Source of the DNA: Saprospiraceae bacterium
GTDB taxonomy: Bacteria; Bacteroidota; Bacteroidia; Chitinophagales; Saprospiraceae
NCBI GenBank assembly: GCA_028285545.1
Contig: JANQPA010000102.1
Span: 62,001 to 126,000, forward strand
Reading direction: 5' to 3'
DNA: 64,000 bases
Shown here: in pieces, positions 44,797 to 54,914 of the stretch
Numbering within the stretch: position 1 is the stretch's first letter
How the letters are laid out: the number at the start of each line of letters is the position of its first letter
Translations under genes and position numbers: made by a program
The notes under the pieces: model-generated
Told to the model about the DNA's origin: nothing
Seen by the model: only the letters and a program-made list of their open reading frames with translations
Databases searched by the model: none

Positions 44797-47766
44797 TTAT
44801 TGTAATAAAATCCTCTTTGCCAGGACACCTTTTTCCGTTTCAAGCTGAAAATAATAGATTCCCTTGGGAAGATGTTCAACCTCCATGACCAACTGTTGAG
44901 CTCCGGATACTCCTTGTTCGGATTGTTGTATCACTGCCTGCCCGTTTAAATTAAGTAAGCGATAATTTAAGGACATACTCGTTTCCAAATCTAAGGAAAT
45001 AATTAATCTAGCTCTGGCCGGATTTGGGAATATTTTCAAACCAATATTCTCTGCAAAAACATCCTCAGTATTCGTCAAGCAATCCGTTACAAAAACAAAA
45101 GTCTCTGTAAAATCAGAAGATACAGGGCCACAAATACCTTGAACCTGAACTTCATAGGCTGTACAATCTGTTAAATCCTGAAGTTTTACACTATTATTTG
45201 AAGAAATATCATTTAGCCATTCATCTTCCCCCACAGCCCTGTATCTGATGATGTGCGCCGTCGTCCCACAGGAAGCTGTGGACCATGCTAATTCCAGGGC
45301 GTCACTATCTGCTGAAAGGGTATCTACTAGTGTAGGAGCACAACAGGGGATAATTTCTTCTAATATGGTAACACAATAATCTTCTACTTCTCCAGGTATG
45401 CTATTCCCATTCCCCGATAATTGGCAGGCACTACCTGCAATGTTGAAGTTCATCATTACTCTCATACGGGTATTTCCGACCATAGCATCAGAGGGAATCG
45501 TAATCATTCCACTGACACTATCTCTGGTAGCCACTCCTGGGTCAAAAGCAAGCTCGTCAGTGCTAAATTGACCATCCTGATCATAATCAATCCAAATGCG
45601 GTAATATTCACTAAAAGGACGAGGATCAAAGCCTGGAACTATTTTAAACTGATATGTGCTATCAATAATCAATACTGGACCTGACAAATTTGTAAAGTTG
45701 GCATAGGCTGAAGCATCCTTACCTGACTGATTAATAAAATCTGCCAGTTCAAATTTCTCTATCCATTCTCCTTGATTATTGGCATTTCTAACCACACAGT
45801 AATCATTGTCCAGGCAAGCACCACAGCCCTCAGTTTGAAAGAAAAATGAAGTCGAAAAGCCAGTCATTTCATCATCACAAACGGTTTGAACCTGCACTTC
45901 ATAATCTGTACAGTTTTGTAGACCTGTTAAGAAAATGGAGGCTGTAGGGGTCATTTCTTGTATCCAATTTGATTCTCCTGTAATTCTATATCTGATGTTA
46001 TAAGAACGAGCGGCCAAAATAGAGGTCCAGGCCAATAATGCCCGATCTGTATTTAACAAAATAGGCTCTACATCAAAAGGTGGTTCACAGCAGCCGTCCG
46101 TTTCAAAAAAGATGGAATTATTATAATCCAGATCAGTTTCTCCGCAATAGCTTCTTAGTTGAACTTCGTAGGTAGTACACGCTGAAAGATTGTCAAGAAC
46201 AAGTGGGGCGTTGAGGTCCGTGATCTCATTCCAACTGCCCTCACCAACCATTCTCCAACGAAGGTCTACTCTGGTGATACTGTCGTTAATACTCCAATCG
46301 ATTTTTGCCTGGGTATCTGTGATTTCGCTGGCTATTAGACCCGTGGCAGGATTACAATTAGAGCAGGCATTTAGATATTGTTGAATCGTGTTGTTGATGT
46401 TTAGCCAACCTCCGGTTTTAACCCTATTGCTTAAACTGGGGTCAGTAACCACCCCTTGAAAAAGGTAATCCCTTACCAGTAAAGCCGCCGATGCCGGATC
46501 ACTATCGGCAATGGTTTTTAGGGATAAACAAGGTGAACTGTATAAGAGGCCTATAGCACCACTTACAAGAGGGGCTGCAAAGGAGGTGCCCGTTTCAGGG
46601 CCATAACTATCAAGGTTAGTAGTCGTCCAGACTTCTTCGCCAAAAGAAGCAATATCTATGGTTTGTTGACCAAAACCACGGCCCGCATACTGGCCACTGG
46701 CATTTACACTGGTTACCATTACTAGAAATTCGCTACTGCAATCAGCAGGAAAATCTTTAGCAATGTCTACGTTTACCTCTTCATTAGGGGCAGAGGCTAC
46801 ATTTAAAATACCAGCATTGCCTAAAGAATCAAAAAGTGCACACCACAGCGGAAATTCTTCGTCCACATCATCAGGAATGGGAATGCCCTGAGAGAAATTA
46901 GTAGCTACTACAAATGCCCCTTCCTGACCGGCCGTCTGGTTGTATTTTTGCCTGTGGGTCAGAGCATATGAAAAGGCTTGAATGTTTTCAGATTCTCGAT
47001 TGGCCCCGCCAGCCACAATCATCAATTTGACATTCCAGTTTACACCAGCTATTCCTACATTATTATTTCCTTTAGCTCCAATGAGCCCGGTTACTGGAGT
47101 TCCATGAACATTTTCATCATCTATATCATCATTATCCAGAAAGGCATTCCATCCTTTAAAATCATCTACAAACCCATTATTGTCATCATCGATATTATTA
47201 TTGGGGATTTCAGCATAATTAAACCAAAGGTTATCTCCAAAATCTTGATGACTGGGATCTAAACCATCATCAATTACACAAATCACAATGGTATCGCCTG
47301 ATGGGGTGAGTCCTCCGGTGGTAAGATCCCAGGCGGCCTCAATATCCAGATCAATACCTGAAGTTCCACCTGTTTGTCCAGTATTCAAAAAAGGCCACTG
47401 CTGATCGTAAAAAGGATCATTGGGTTGGGCTCTAGTTTGGGTAAAATGATTAAACTGAGCAGCCAAAACTTCCTTCTGTTCCTTGGTATGGGCAAGTAAT
47501 CGATATCCACTTACCTGAGTGTAATCGTATTGAACAGTCCAAATATTTAAGGGGATAGAGATTTGTTCCTTGAGAGTTATCTTCGTTTTTCTACCTCGAT
47601 AGGTTTGTAAATTTCTCGACCAGGCTTGCACATCTGCCTTCTGATCAAACATGACCAGCATTTCTCCTTGGACGTGATTTAGTTTTTGGGAGAATAAATC
47701 AGTTGATGAGAATAGTAGTATTAGTATAATAGCGTGTAGGAGGTATTTCTTGAGAATATTATTCAT
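44797..47766 (-). CDS. T9SS-secreted subtilisin-like (S8) peptidase with Fn3 and GEVED domains
   Basis: 989 residues. It has a signal peptide (LLHAIILILLFSSTDLFSQ), a propeptide-like region to about 115, and an S8 catalytic domain with Asp166 (VICVIDDGLD), His221 (ENVHGTPVTG) and Ser395 (ETGTSFAAPLVSG). Three fibronectin type III repeats follow (each with a ...W...Y.IRYR pattern and C-x-x-YEVQV), with a GEVED domain between them (YCV... to SIPGEVEDYCV). The C-terminal ~80 residues are a type A sorting domain (KIFPNPARARLIISLDL to GIYYFQLETEKG), which directs export through the type IX secretion system and surface attachment. Signal and sorting domains are clear; the target proteins are unknown. 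Confidence 0.93.
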   Translation of the reverse strand: MNNILKKYLLHAIILILLFSSTDLFSQKLNHVQGEMLVMFDQKADVQAWSRNLQTYRGRKTKITLKEQISIPLNIWTVQYDYTQVSGYRLLAHTKEQKEVLAAQFNHFTQTRAQPNDPFYDQQWPFLNTGQTGGTSGIDLDIEAAWDLTTGGLTPSGDTIVICVIDDGLDPSHQDFGDNLWFNYAEIPNNNIDDDNNGFVDDFKGWNAFLDNDDIDDENVHGTPVTGLIGAKGNNNVGIAGVNWNVKLMIVAGGANRESENIQAFSYALTHRQKYNQTAGQEGAFVVATNFSQGIPIPDDVDEEFPLWCALFDSLGNAGILNVASAPNEEVNVDIAKDFPADCSSEFLVMVTSVNASGQYAGRGFGQQTIDIASFGEEVWTTTNLDSYGPETGTSFAAPLVSGAIGLLYSSPCLSLKTIADSDPASAALLVRDYLFQGVVTDPSLSNRVKTGGWLNINNTIQQYLNACSNCNPATGLIASEITDTQAKIDWSINDSITRVDLRWRMVGEGSWNEITDLNAPLVLDNLSACTTYEVQLRSYCGETDLDYNNSIFFETDGCCEPPFDVEPILLNTDRALLAWTSILAARSYNIRYRITGESNWIQEMTPTASIFLTGLQNCTDYEVQVQTVCDDEMTGFSTSFFFQTEGCGACLDNDYCVVRNANNQGEWIEKFELADFINQSGKDASAYANFTNLSGPVLIIDSTYQFKIVPGFDPRPFSEYYRIWIDYDQDGQFSTDELAFDPGVATRDSVSGMITIPSDAMVGNTRMRVMMNFNIAGSACQLSGNGNSIPGEVEDYCVTILEEIIPCCAPTLVDTLSADSDALELAWSTASCGTTAHIIRYRAVGEDEWLNDISSNNSVKLQDLTDCTAYEVQVQGICGPVSSDFTETFVFVTDCLTNTEDVFAENIGLKIFPNPARARLIISLDLETSMSLNYRLLNLNGQAVIQQSEQGVSGAQQLVMEVEHLPKGIYYFQLETEKGVLAKRILLQ

Positions 47767-47810
47767 GGTATTAAAAATGAAATCAACAATTTTTACAAAT
47801 AAAAAATGAA

Positions 47811-47862
47811 TTTATAAGCAGGTGAGGTGGCGGCGGCCGCCGCCACCTCACCTGCTTATAAA
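47811..47862. repeat. Perfect 52-bp spacer-free palindrome
   Basis: Two 26-bp arms meet at 47836/47837; the core GGCGGCGGCCGCCGCC is GC-only and the outer ends are TTATAA-type. It lies between the divergent subtilase and mscS genes, 45 bp upstream of the subtilase start, so it is not an ordinary terminator of either gene. Confidence 0.9.
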
Positions 47863-48019
47863 ATACATACCCACAAACATATTCAATTCTGATTAATTCT
47901 TATGGCTGCGAGCTGGCAAATAAGCTTTTAAATAAACTTATCAGACTATTAATGGATGACATTTGGTTATTTTGTAAAAGTTATTTTTATTGGCGGGGCG
48001 ACCAAAAAACTGAAATACA

Positions 48020-49639
48020 ATGATAAAGCATTTTCTTTTAAGCATCCTGTTTGTATTGGGATTTACCTTTAGTTTGTTAGCACAACAGTTTGATACTGTT
48101 GAGGTTACTCTTGAATCCCCTTATAATACCATCTTGTCACACCTGTTTTACCTACAGGAAGATAATTATCAGCCTGATATAGCCGCCCAAACGCTTTATG
48201 GGGTTGAGGATGCTGAGCGAGCAGCCCGGCTGGCTATCCGGTTAAAACAAATTTTAGATGGTAAAGGACTTTATGTGCAGATTAGGTCTCTACCCCAAGA
48301 CCCCAACTACAGTGCAGATACCGTAAGCGGGGAAAATTATTATACTCTGTTTCCGGATTTACTACCTGAAGTTTATGTAGAAAAAATTGATGGCCAATGG
48401 TATTATTCTAGCGAAACGGTAGCTGCCATCCCTGCTTTACACAAGAAGGTATATCCTCTTGGCGCTGATTTACTCCTGAATTTATTACCCAAATTGGGCC
48501 ACTCAAAAGTATTGGGGCTAGCCATGTGGCAATATTTAGGCCTGTTGATATTGATGATTTTGGGGATTTTTCTTTTTGTAATTCTCACCAGAATCTTAAA
48601 TCCGATTATAAGTAGAATCAGTCAATCTAAGCATTATCCATCTTTAGTTGAATTGGATCTAGTGCGTAAAATGGCGAGACTTATTAGTGTCTTATTACTT
48701 TTAAGGTTCTTTAGAATTATGCTGCCCCCTTTACAGTTACCCATTGAATCTGCTCAGTTTGCTTTTATTGTTATTAAGCTTCTGAGTATTTTATTTATTG
48801 TACTGTTGATTCTAAATGTACTCTCTGTTTTTATCACCTATGGCGAGCGTTACACTAAGAAGACGGAAAGCAAGCTTGATGAGCAATTGGTCCCAATCGT
48901 TAAACGAACCATCCAGGCCATCATCATTGGTATTGGGGTGATTCAGGGACTTAGGGTATTGGAGGTAGATGTAACGGCTTTAATTGCTGGTATTTCTATT
49001 GGTGGCTTGGCCTTGGCTTTAGCAGCACAGGATATGTTGAAAAACTTTTTTGGCTCCTTGACCATTTTTATGGACCGCCCCTTTCAAATTGGGGACTGGA
49101 TTAATTTTTCAGGAGTTGATGGTACGGTTGAAGAAGTTGGCTTCCGCTCTACGAGGGTGCGCACCTTTGCTAATTCTTTGGTATATGTTCCTAATGGCAA
49201 ATTGGCTGATATGGTTATTAATAATTATGGGCTTCGTCAATTTCGACGGTTTAAAATGACCATTGCTCTAACCTATGATACCCCACCTATATTGATAGAG
49301 AAATTTATTGAAGGGCTAAAAGAAATTATTTTAAACAATTCTATAGCTAAGAAGGATAATTTCGTGGTAAGCTTTACCGAAATGAATGCTCATTCCCTGG
49401 ATATTTTATTTATTGTTTTCTTGGAAACAGGTGTTTATCAAGAAGAATTGAAGGCAAAGCAAGAGATCTTATTATTAATATTGAAACTTGGGGAAGACTT
49501 AGGAGTACGATTTGCCTTTCCTACATCTACCTTGTTCGTCGAGGAAATTCCTGGCAATGGCAATACGACGCCAAAGTATGAAACAGATCCCGAAGCGATT
49601 AATAAAAAAATCCAAGATTTTATTAAAAAATTGTCTTAA
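48020..49639 (+). CDS. Mechanosensitive ion channel, MscS family
   Basis: The 539-residue protein has a signal peptide (LLSILFVLGFTFSLLAQ), a periplasmic domain of about 140 residues, five predicted membrane segments between 170 and 330, and the MscS core GISIGGLALALAAQDMLKNFFGSL, MDRPFQIGDWI, FRSTRVRTFANSLVYVPNG and a C-terminal cytoplasmic vestibule. It would open under membrane tension to relieve hypo-osmotic shock. It is longer than E. coli MscS (286 aa) at the N terminus. A strong terminator follows its stop by 4 bp. Confidence 0.9.
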   Translation: MIKHFLLSILFVLGFTFSLLAQQFDTVEVTLESPYNTILSHLFYLQEDNYQPDIAAQTLYGVEDAERAARLAIRLKQILDGKGLYVQIRSLPQDPNYSADTVSGENYYTLFPDLLPEVYVEKIDGQWYYSSETVAAIPALHKKVYPLGADLLLNLLPKLGHSKVLGLAMWQYLGLLILMILGIFLFVILTRILNPIISRISQSKHYPSLVELDLVRKMARLISVLLLLRFFRIMLPPLQLPIESAQFAFIVIKLLSILFIVLLILNVLSVFITYGERYTKKTESKLDEQLVPIVKRTIQAIIIGIGVIQGLRVLEVDVTALIAGISIGGLALALAAQDMLKNFFGSLTIFMDRPFQIGDWINFSGVDGTVEEVGFRSTRVRTFANSLVYVPNGKLADMVINNYGLRQFRRFKMTIALTYDTPPILIEKFIEGLKEIILNNSIAKKDNFVVSFTEMNAHSLDILFIVFLETGVYQEELKAKQEILLLILKLGEDLGVRFAFPTSTLFVEEIPGNGNTTPKYETDPEAINKKIQDFIKKLS

Positions 49640-49643
49640 AAAT

Positions 49644-49676
49644 AAAAAAGCCATTTGCGTAGCAAATGGCTTTTTT
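49644..49676. terminator. Bidirectional terminator between mscS-like gene and rho
   Basis: A perfect 15-bp stem (AAAAAAGCCATTTGC and complement) with loop GTA has an A-tract on one side and a T-tract on the other. It serves both converging genes. Confidence 0.92.
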
Positions 49677-49695
49677 TTATGATAGCTTTTAGCAA

Positions 49696-51399
49696 TTATC
49701 CATTCATAGAAGTCAAAAACTCATCATTGCTGGATGTTTGCAACATGTGTTTTCTTAAGAATTCCATAGCCTCATCTGGCTTCATATCAGCCAAATGATT
49801 TCTCAGGATAAACATGCGTTGTAAGGTATCTTTATCAAATAGAAGATCTTCTCTACGGGTACTTGATTTTGTAAGATCGATGGCAGGATAAAGGCGCTTG
49901 TTGGCCAGAGAGCGATCCAATTGAAGCTCCATGTTACCAGTACCTTTAAATTCTTCAAAAATTACTCCATCCATCTTAGAGCCTGTATCAATAAGGGCCG
50001 TGGCCAAAATCGTAAGTGAACCACCACCTTCAATATTACGAGCAGCACCAAAGAATTTTTTGGGTTTGTGCAAGGCATTTGCTTCAACACCACCAGAAAG
50101 CACTTTTCCGCTAGCTGGTGCAACTGTATTGTAAGCACGTGCCAGACGCGTAATGGAATCTAAAAGAATACATACATCATGACCACTTTCTACTAATCTT
50201 TTAGCTTTTTCAAGTACGATGCCAGCTACTCTTACATGGTTGTCAGCAGGCTCATCAAAGGTAGATGCAACTACCTCCGCTCTTACACTGCGTTTCATAT
50301 CCGTAACCTCTTCAGGGCGTTCATCAATTAATAACACAATGAGGTAGCACTCAGGGTGGTTCTTAGCAATGGCGTTAGCGATGTCTTTTAAAAGGAAAGT
50401 TTTACCAGTTTTGGGTTGCGCCACGATTAAGCCCCTCTGACCTTTTCCGATAGGGGTAAATAGGTCAATCATTCGGTTGCCATAATCTCTTCCTGTAGGA
50501 GAAGAGGTTAAGGTGAATTTCTCAGATGGGAATAATGGCGTTAGATAATCAAAAGGTACTCTTTCACGAATAGCTTGAGGTTCTACTCCGTTTATTTTTG
50601 AAACTCTTAGTAAGGCAAAATATTTCTCGCCTTCCTTTGGAGGACGGATGGCCCCTTTTACCGTATCACCTGTACGCAATCCGAACAATTTAATTTGAGA
50701 AGGAGAAACGTAAATATCATCAGGAGAAGTAAGGTAGTTATAATCAGAAGACCGTAGGAAGCCATAGCCATCTGGCATCATTTCCAGAATACCTTCACCC
50801 TCTATAATTCCATCTAATTCAATGTCAAACTTTTCTTCTTCAGGTGTTTCAGGCTCAACTCTTGAATTTCTTCTCCTGTCTCCTCTGTCTCTACCATTTC
50901 TGTCTCGGTCACGATCACGATCTCGGTCACGATCTCTATCTCTATCCCGGTCACGATCTCTATTTCTGTCATTTCTATCCCGGCTCCTTTCCTGGTTTTC
51001 AGCAGGGGCTTCGGGTTCAGTAACTCCATTTTCGTTGGAAGTTTCTTCATTAACGGCTTCGGTTTCCTCTTTGGAAGAGGCTCTGCGATTACGTTTTCTG
51101 GAACGATCTGGTTTAGGTGTGTCTTTTACTTCCTCATTAGCCGCCTTCTTTTCCTCTTTGTTTTCGGTTTTATCTTTTTTCACTCTGGCTTTACGGGGAG
51201 CTTTCTTTTCTTTGGAGGAGTCATCTTTGCCCTTATCATTATCCTGGGCTTTATTATCACCGGCGACTGCCTGGTGATCGAGGATTTTGTAAATGAGCTC
51301 TTGTTTGTTTAATCGCTTGTAATTTTTTAATCCAAGTTGCTCTGCCAGTTCCCTCAACTCGGGAACGAGCATGTCATTCAACTGCAAAATATCGAACAT
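49696..51399 (-). CDS. rho: Transcription termination factor Rho with Arg/Asp-rich insert
   Basis: The 567-residue protein is longer than E. coli Rho (419). Residues 1-45 are the Rho_N helical domain ([20 protein letters not shown]). Residues 46-185 are low-complexity: Lys/Glu-rich, then about twelve Arg-Asp dipeptides (140-170). The RNA-binding cold-shock domain ([20 protein letters not shown]) is at 200-265. The RecA-type ATPase has Walker A AQPKTGKT (325-332), [10 protein letters not shown], and the Q-loop region [21 protein letters not shown]. It is an RNA-dependent helicase that ends transcription; the disordered insert is characteristic of Bacteroidota and some Actinobacteria and is thought to add RNA contacts. 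Confidence 0.96.
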   Translation of the reverse strand: MFDILQLNDMLVPELRELAEQLGLKNYKRLNKQELIYKILDHQAVAGDNKAQDNDKGKDDSSKEKKAPRKARVKKDKTENKEEKKAANEEVKDTPKPDRSRKRNRRASSKEETEAVNEETSNENGVTEPEAPAENQERSRDRNDRNRDRDRDRDRDRDRDRDRDRDRNGRDRGDRRRNSRVEPETPEEEKFDIELDGIIEGEGILEMMPDGYGFLRSSDYNYLTSPDDIYVSPSQIKLFGLRTGDTVKGAIRPPKEGEKYFALLRVSKINGVEPQAIRERVPFDYLTPLFPSEKFTLTSSPTGRDYGNRMIDLFTPIGKGQRGLIVAQPKTGKTFLLKDIANAIAKNHPECYLIVLLIDERPEEVTDMKRSVRAEVVASTFDEPADNHVRVAGIVLEKAKRLVESGHDVCILLDSITRLARAYNTVAPASGKVLSGGVEANALHKPKKFFGAARNIEGGGSLTILATALIDTGSKMDGVIFEEFKGTGNMELQLDRSLANKRLYPAIDLTKSSTRREDLLFDKDTLQRMFILRNHLADMKPDEAMEFLRKHMLQTSSNDEFLTSMNG

Positions 51400-51423
51400 A
51401 GTTTACTTTTATTTTGGAAGAAA

Positions 51424-51442
51424 ACTTGTCTCATTGACAAGT
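51424..51442 (-). promoter_or_regulatory. Stem-loop in the rho leader
   Basis: A 7-bp perfect stem (ACTTGTC / GACAAGT) with a 5-nt loop lies 25 bp upstream of the rho start codon. Rho autoregulation by early termination is known in other bacteria; this structure may take part, but that is inference. Confidence 0.35.
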
Positions 51443-51479
51443 ACGAATTTTTGATTTGATTACTAATAATATTGTGGAA

Positions 51480-51704
51480 TTGTATATGTAGGAAAAATCA
51501 TATATAACTTTGCTACTATTCTAAATCTCCTATCTGTCTATAACCCCTTTTCTTGTCTTGTAATATAATTAATGGGAAAAAAAGGAATTGAAAACCACAA
51601 CTGAATAGAAATAAGAAACTACTGAAATTGTTGTGGGGTGTGCTTCATTGCGTATTTACAACGCAAAAATACACTTAATTTTTGATATTCAAATAGTATA
51701 TTTG
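51480..51704 (+). promoter_or_regulatory. Candidate promoters for serS
   Basis: The 359-bp spacer between rho and serS has two TAnnTTTG boxes on the plus strand: TAACTTTG (51505-51512) with TTG at 51480-51482, 22 bp before, and TATATTTG (51697-51704), 55 bp before the serS ATG but with a weak -33. Either could drive serS. No other feature was seen in this spacer apart from the rho leader hairpin. Confidence 0.45.
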
Positions 51705-51758
51705 CGAAAAAAGTTTAAAATTCTCGTTAAGAAAAAATTAAATACACCTTCCTCAATT

Positions 51759-53039
51759 ATGCTGGAACTAAATTTTATAAGGAACCAAAAGGATCGAATC
51801 ATCGAAGGCCTGAAAGTGCGCAATTTCCCAGAAGGAGATTTTCAATTGATTGACAAGATCATCAATTTTGATGACCGACGCAAGGATTTACAGACAAAAT
51901 TGGACAATTCTCTTGCAGAACGCAATAAAATGTCAAAAGAAATTGGACAATTATTTAAGCAAGGTAAGCGAGACGAAGCGGAAAGTTTGCGCAATAGGGT
52001 TAATGAATTAAAAGACGAATATGGAGCAACTGAAAAGGATCTAAAAGATGCCATAGAGCAGTTGAGTCATTTATTATTACAAATTCCTAATGTACCACAC
52101 CCTTCGGTTCCTCCCGGGAGTACTGATGAAGATAACGAGGTATTCAGGGATTGGACTCAAGCCCTTCCTGTTTTGGAGGATGGTGCTTTGCCCCACTGGG
52201 AACTCGCCGAAAAATTCAATTTATTTGACCTGAAATTAGGAACCCAAATCACTGGATCTGGTTTTCCTTTATATCGTGGTAAAGGTGCCAGGCTGGAAAG
52301 GGCTTTAATAAACTTTTTCTTGGATGAAGGTTTTAAAGCGGGCTATGAGGAAATTATGCCACCTATTCTGGTAAATGAGGAGACGGCCAGGGCTACCGGA
52401 CAATTACCGGATAAGGAAGGACAAATGTATTACGTTGAAAAAGACAATCTTTACCTTATTCCCACAGCTGAAGTCCCCATTACTAATATTTATCGGAATT
52501 CCGTACTTAAAGAAAGTGACCTTCCTATTAAACTAACAGGATATACGCCTTGCTTTAGAAGAGAGGCGGGTTCTTACGGTGCTCATGTAAGAGGCCTGAA
52601 CCGGGTTCATCAATTTAATAAGGTAGAAATTGTTCGTATTGAGCATCCGGAAAATTCTTATTCTGCTTTAGAAGAAATGCTGGAGCATGTGGCCAAACTA
52701 TTGGACCTTCTTGAATTGCCTTATCGTATTCTTAGACTATGTGGTGGCGATCTGGGTTTTACCTCTGCATTGACATTTGATTTCGAAGTGTATTCTGCAG
52801 CCCAAAAAAGATGGTTGGAGGTGAGCTCTGTTTCTAATTTTGAAACCTATCAGAGCAATAGAATGAAGTTGAGATTCAAAAATGCAGATAAGAAAAACCA
52901 ATTGGTGCACACCTTGAATGGAAGTGCATTGGCTCTTGCCAGGATAGTAGCCGCTTTGTTGGAAAATAATCAAAAGGCAGATGGAATTTATCTTCCTGAA
53001 ATTTTACATTCTTATGCAGGGTTTGATAAAATTGATTAG
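51759..53039 (+). CDS. serS: Serine--tRNA ligase
   Basis: 426 residues from ATG at 51759 (MLELNFIRNQKDRIIEGLKVRN); the open frame runs 42 codons further upstream but the family starts here. The N-terminal coiled-coil arm (25-105) reaches the long arm of tRNA-Ser. The class II core shows motif 1 around GKGARLERALINFFLD, TAEVPITN, motif 2 TPCFRREAGSYG with HQFNKVEIV, and motif 3 TLNGSALALARIVAALLEN with the catalytic Arg. It charges tRNA-Ser with serine. Length and motifs are canonical. Confidence 0.97.
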   Translation: MLELNFIRNQKDRIIEGLKVRNFPEGDFQLIDKIINFDDRRKDLQTKLDNSLAERNKMSKEIGQLFKQGKRDEAESLRNRVNELKDEYGATEKDLKDAIEQLSHLLLQIPNVPHPSVPPGSTDEDNEVFRDWTQALPVLEDGALPHWELAEKFNLFDLKLGTQITGSGFPLYRGKGARLERALINFFLDEGFKAGYEEIMPPILVNEETARATGQLPDKEGQMYYVEKDNLYLIPTAEVPITNIYRNSVLKESDLPIKLTGYTPCFRREAGSYGAHVRGLNRVHQFNKVEIVRIEHPENSYSALEEMLEHVAKLLDLLELPYRILRLCGGDLGFTSALTFDFEVYSAAQKRWLEVSSVSNFETYQSNRMKLRFKNADKKNQLVHTLNGSALALARIVAALLENNQKADGIYLPEILHSYAGFDKID

Positions 53040-53235
53040 TTCGTAATTTTATTTGGAAAATTTTGCTGGGATTTAGAAAATTTGGGTTGAGCCATGTTTC
53101 TATTTTTTAGAAAGGTTAGCTATTGTGACTCCAAATAAATTGCACGTCACAACATTTGAGAGATCATTAAGGTTACTTTTATAGGCTTTTGCTCTAAAAG
53201 TATTTTATCAATTCGTTTTTCAAAACCAAAAGAAT

Positions 53236-53943
53236 ATGTTTTCAGGAGCTTACGCAGGATATATCCTTATTACCTTGATTTTTACAGGAGCAGGTATGTA
53301 TCTAAGCAATACCTTAAGAAGAAAATTTAACTATTACCAAAAATTTAGTCTTGGAAATGGCTTAAGTGGACGCGAGGTAGCCGAGGCTATGCTTCAACAC
53401 TATGGGATTCATGATGTGAAAATTGTGGAAGGAAGAGGTACTCTTACGGATCACTATAATCCTATGAGCAAAACGGTTAGTTTAAGCCCTGATGTATATC
53501 GTGGTCGCAATGTTTCTGCAGCTGCTGTGGCTGCTCATGAATGTGGTCACGCTGTTCAGCATGCAACAGCCTATACCTGGCTTAAATTTAGGTCGGCGAT
53601 AGTACCGGTTGTAAGCATCGCTACTCGTGCGCAGCAATTTTTATTAATGGCAGGACTGGGTTTGTTTGGCCTGGGAAATAATACTACTGTCTTGCTTTTA
53701 ACAGTTGTTGTTTTTGGTATTACGGCCTTATTTTCATTCGTAACCCTGCCAGTTGAATTTGATGCTAGTCGAAGAGCTTTGGTATGGTTGGATCAAAGTG
53801 GAGTTGCACGTGGACAAGAACATGCCGGAGCCAAAGACGCCTTAAAGTGGGCTGCCCTAACTTATGTTGCTGCCGCATTGAATGCTTTGGCATTACTTAT
53901 TTTCTTCTTAATGCGTTATCTTGCTGCTACTAATAATCGATAA
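53236..53943 (+). CDS. Zinc metallopeptidase, YugP-like membrane family
   Basis: The 235-residue protein has an N-terminal TM segment, the soluble part VKIVEGRGTLTDHYNPMSKT, and the zinc motif VAAHECGHAVQHA (His101, Glu102, His105), followed by three TM segments (IVPVVSIATRAQQFLLMAGL; VLLLTVVVFGITALFSFVTL; LTYVAAALNALALLIFFL). PVEFDASRRAL supplies the third ligand region as in neutral zinc metallopeptidase family 2 (YugP). Its substrate is unknown. It stands alone between serS and frr. Confidence 0.9.
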   Translation: MFSGAYAGYILITLIFTGAGMYLSNTLRRKFNYYQKFSLGNGLSGREVAEAMLQHYGIHDVKIVEGRGTLTDHYNPMSKTVSLSPDVYRGRNVSAAAVAAHECGHAVQHATAYTWLKFRSAIVPVVSIATRAQQFLLMAGLGLFGLGNNTTVLLLTVVVFGITALFSFVTLPVEFDASRRALVWLDQSGVARGQEHAGAKDALKWAALTYVAAALNALALLIFFLMRYLAATNNR

Positions 53944-54126
53944 TATGAATTTTAACAAGTAATATGGGGCATCCTGAAATTTTGCGGACAAGCAATTAAC
54001 CTTAGTTTAGTTAAAATAGAGGGAAATATATGGAAGCAAGCCCACCTGAGGCGGGCGAAATAAGGTAGAAATAATTTGTTTTTAGTATATGGACAATATA
54101 TTTCTATCTTATTTCTACTTTACCTC

Positions 54127-54158
54127 GCACTTTTTAAGGCCAAAGGCCTAAAAAGTGC
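54127..54158. terminator. Hairpin upstream of frr
   Basis: A stem of GCACTTTTTA plus GGCC paired across an AAA loop, with one bulged A, lies 184 bp past the metallopeptidase stop and 58 bp before frr. A separate 15-bp-arm stem (AAATAAGGTAGAAAT type) and a CCCACCTGAGGCGGG hairpin precede it in the same spacer. Terminator or repetitive element; not decided. Confidence 0.5.
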
Positions 54159-54216
54159 TTATTTCCCTAAAATTGGGGAGGACTCATATTACTTGTTAAA
54201 CTAAAATTTTTTTGAT

Positions 54217-54783
54217 ATGCAACAGGAAGAAATTGATATGATTATGGAAGAAGCACAGGAGATGATGGATAAATCCATCGATCACTTGTCCAAAGAATTA
54301 CTACAAGTAAGAACTGGAAAAGCCTCGCCTGCTATGCTGCGCGGTATCATGGTTCCATACTATGGTAATCCTACTCCATTAAATCAGGTTGCAAATGTTA
54401 CTACCTCTGATTCCCGTACCTTAGTAATCAAACCCTGGGAAGGTAATATGATTCCGGCTATTGAAAAAGCTATAATGGAAGCAAATATTGGAATTACTCC
54501 TCAAAATGATGGAGAAGTGGTTCGTTTGAATATCCCAATGTTAACTGAGGAGCGCCGTAAAGAATTAGTGAAAAGGGCGAAAAGTTTGGGTGAAGATTCC
54601 AAAGTAGGAGTCCGTAGCGCCAGAAGAGATGCCATGGATATGCTAAAACAGGCCGTTAAAGATGGTTACCCTGAAGACATGGGTAAAAAGAGGGAGAAGG
54701 AAGTGCAGGACATGACCGATAGTCATGTTAAAAAAATAGATGACATGATTTCTGCTAAAGAAAAAGACATTATGACCGTATAG
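54217..54783 (+). CDS. frr: Ribosome recycling factor
   Basis: The 188-residue protein has the full RRF fold: SKELLQVRTGKASPAML at the N-terminal helix, MVPYYGNPTPLNQVANV, LVIKPWEGNMIPAIEKAI, GEVVRLNIPMLTEERRKELV and the C-terminal helix ending MISAKEKDIMTV. With EF-G it splits post-termination ribosomes into subunits. It lies just upstream of rpmH. Confidence 0.97.
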   Translation: MQQEEIDMIMEEAQEMMDKSIDHLSKELLQVRTGKASPAMLRGIMVPYYGNPTPLNQVANVTTSDSRTLVIKPWEGNMIPAIEKAIMEANIGITPQNDGEVVRLNIPMLTEERRKELVKRAKSLGEDSKVGVRSARRDAMDMLKQAVKDGYPEDMGKKREKEVQDMTDSHVKKIDDMISAKEKDIMTV

Positions 54784-54914
54784 GTCCTGAAAGCGGTACC
54801 GAAAACTAATAATTCAGATTAAAATTATTTTGTCGGGGTAGTTTCTTGTCAATTTGTAGAATTCAACTTACCTTTGTGCGACTTTTTCAAGTGAATGATA
54901 AAGAATAAGAAGAA

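Noticed and set aside
50822..51277. 151-codon plus-strand frame rich in RSRSRS opposite rho
   Set aside because: It is the antisense of the Arg/Asp and Lys/Glu-rich insert of rho; composition alone keeps it open.
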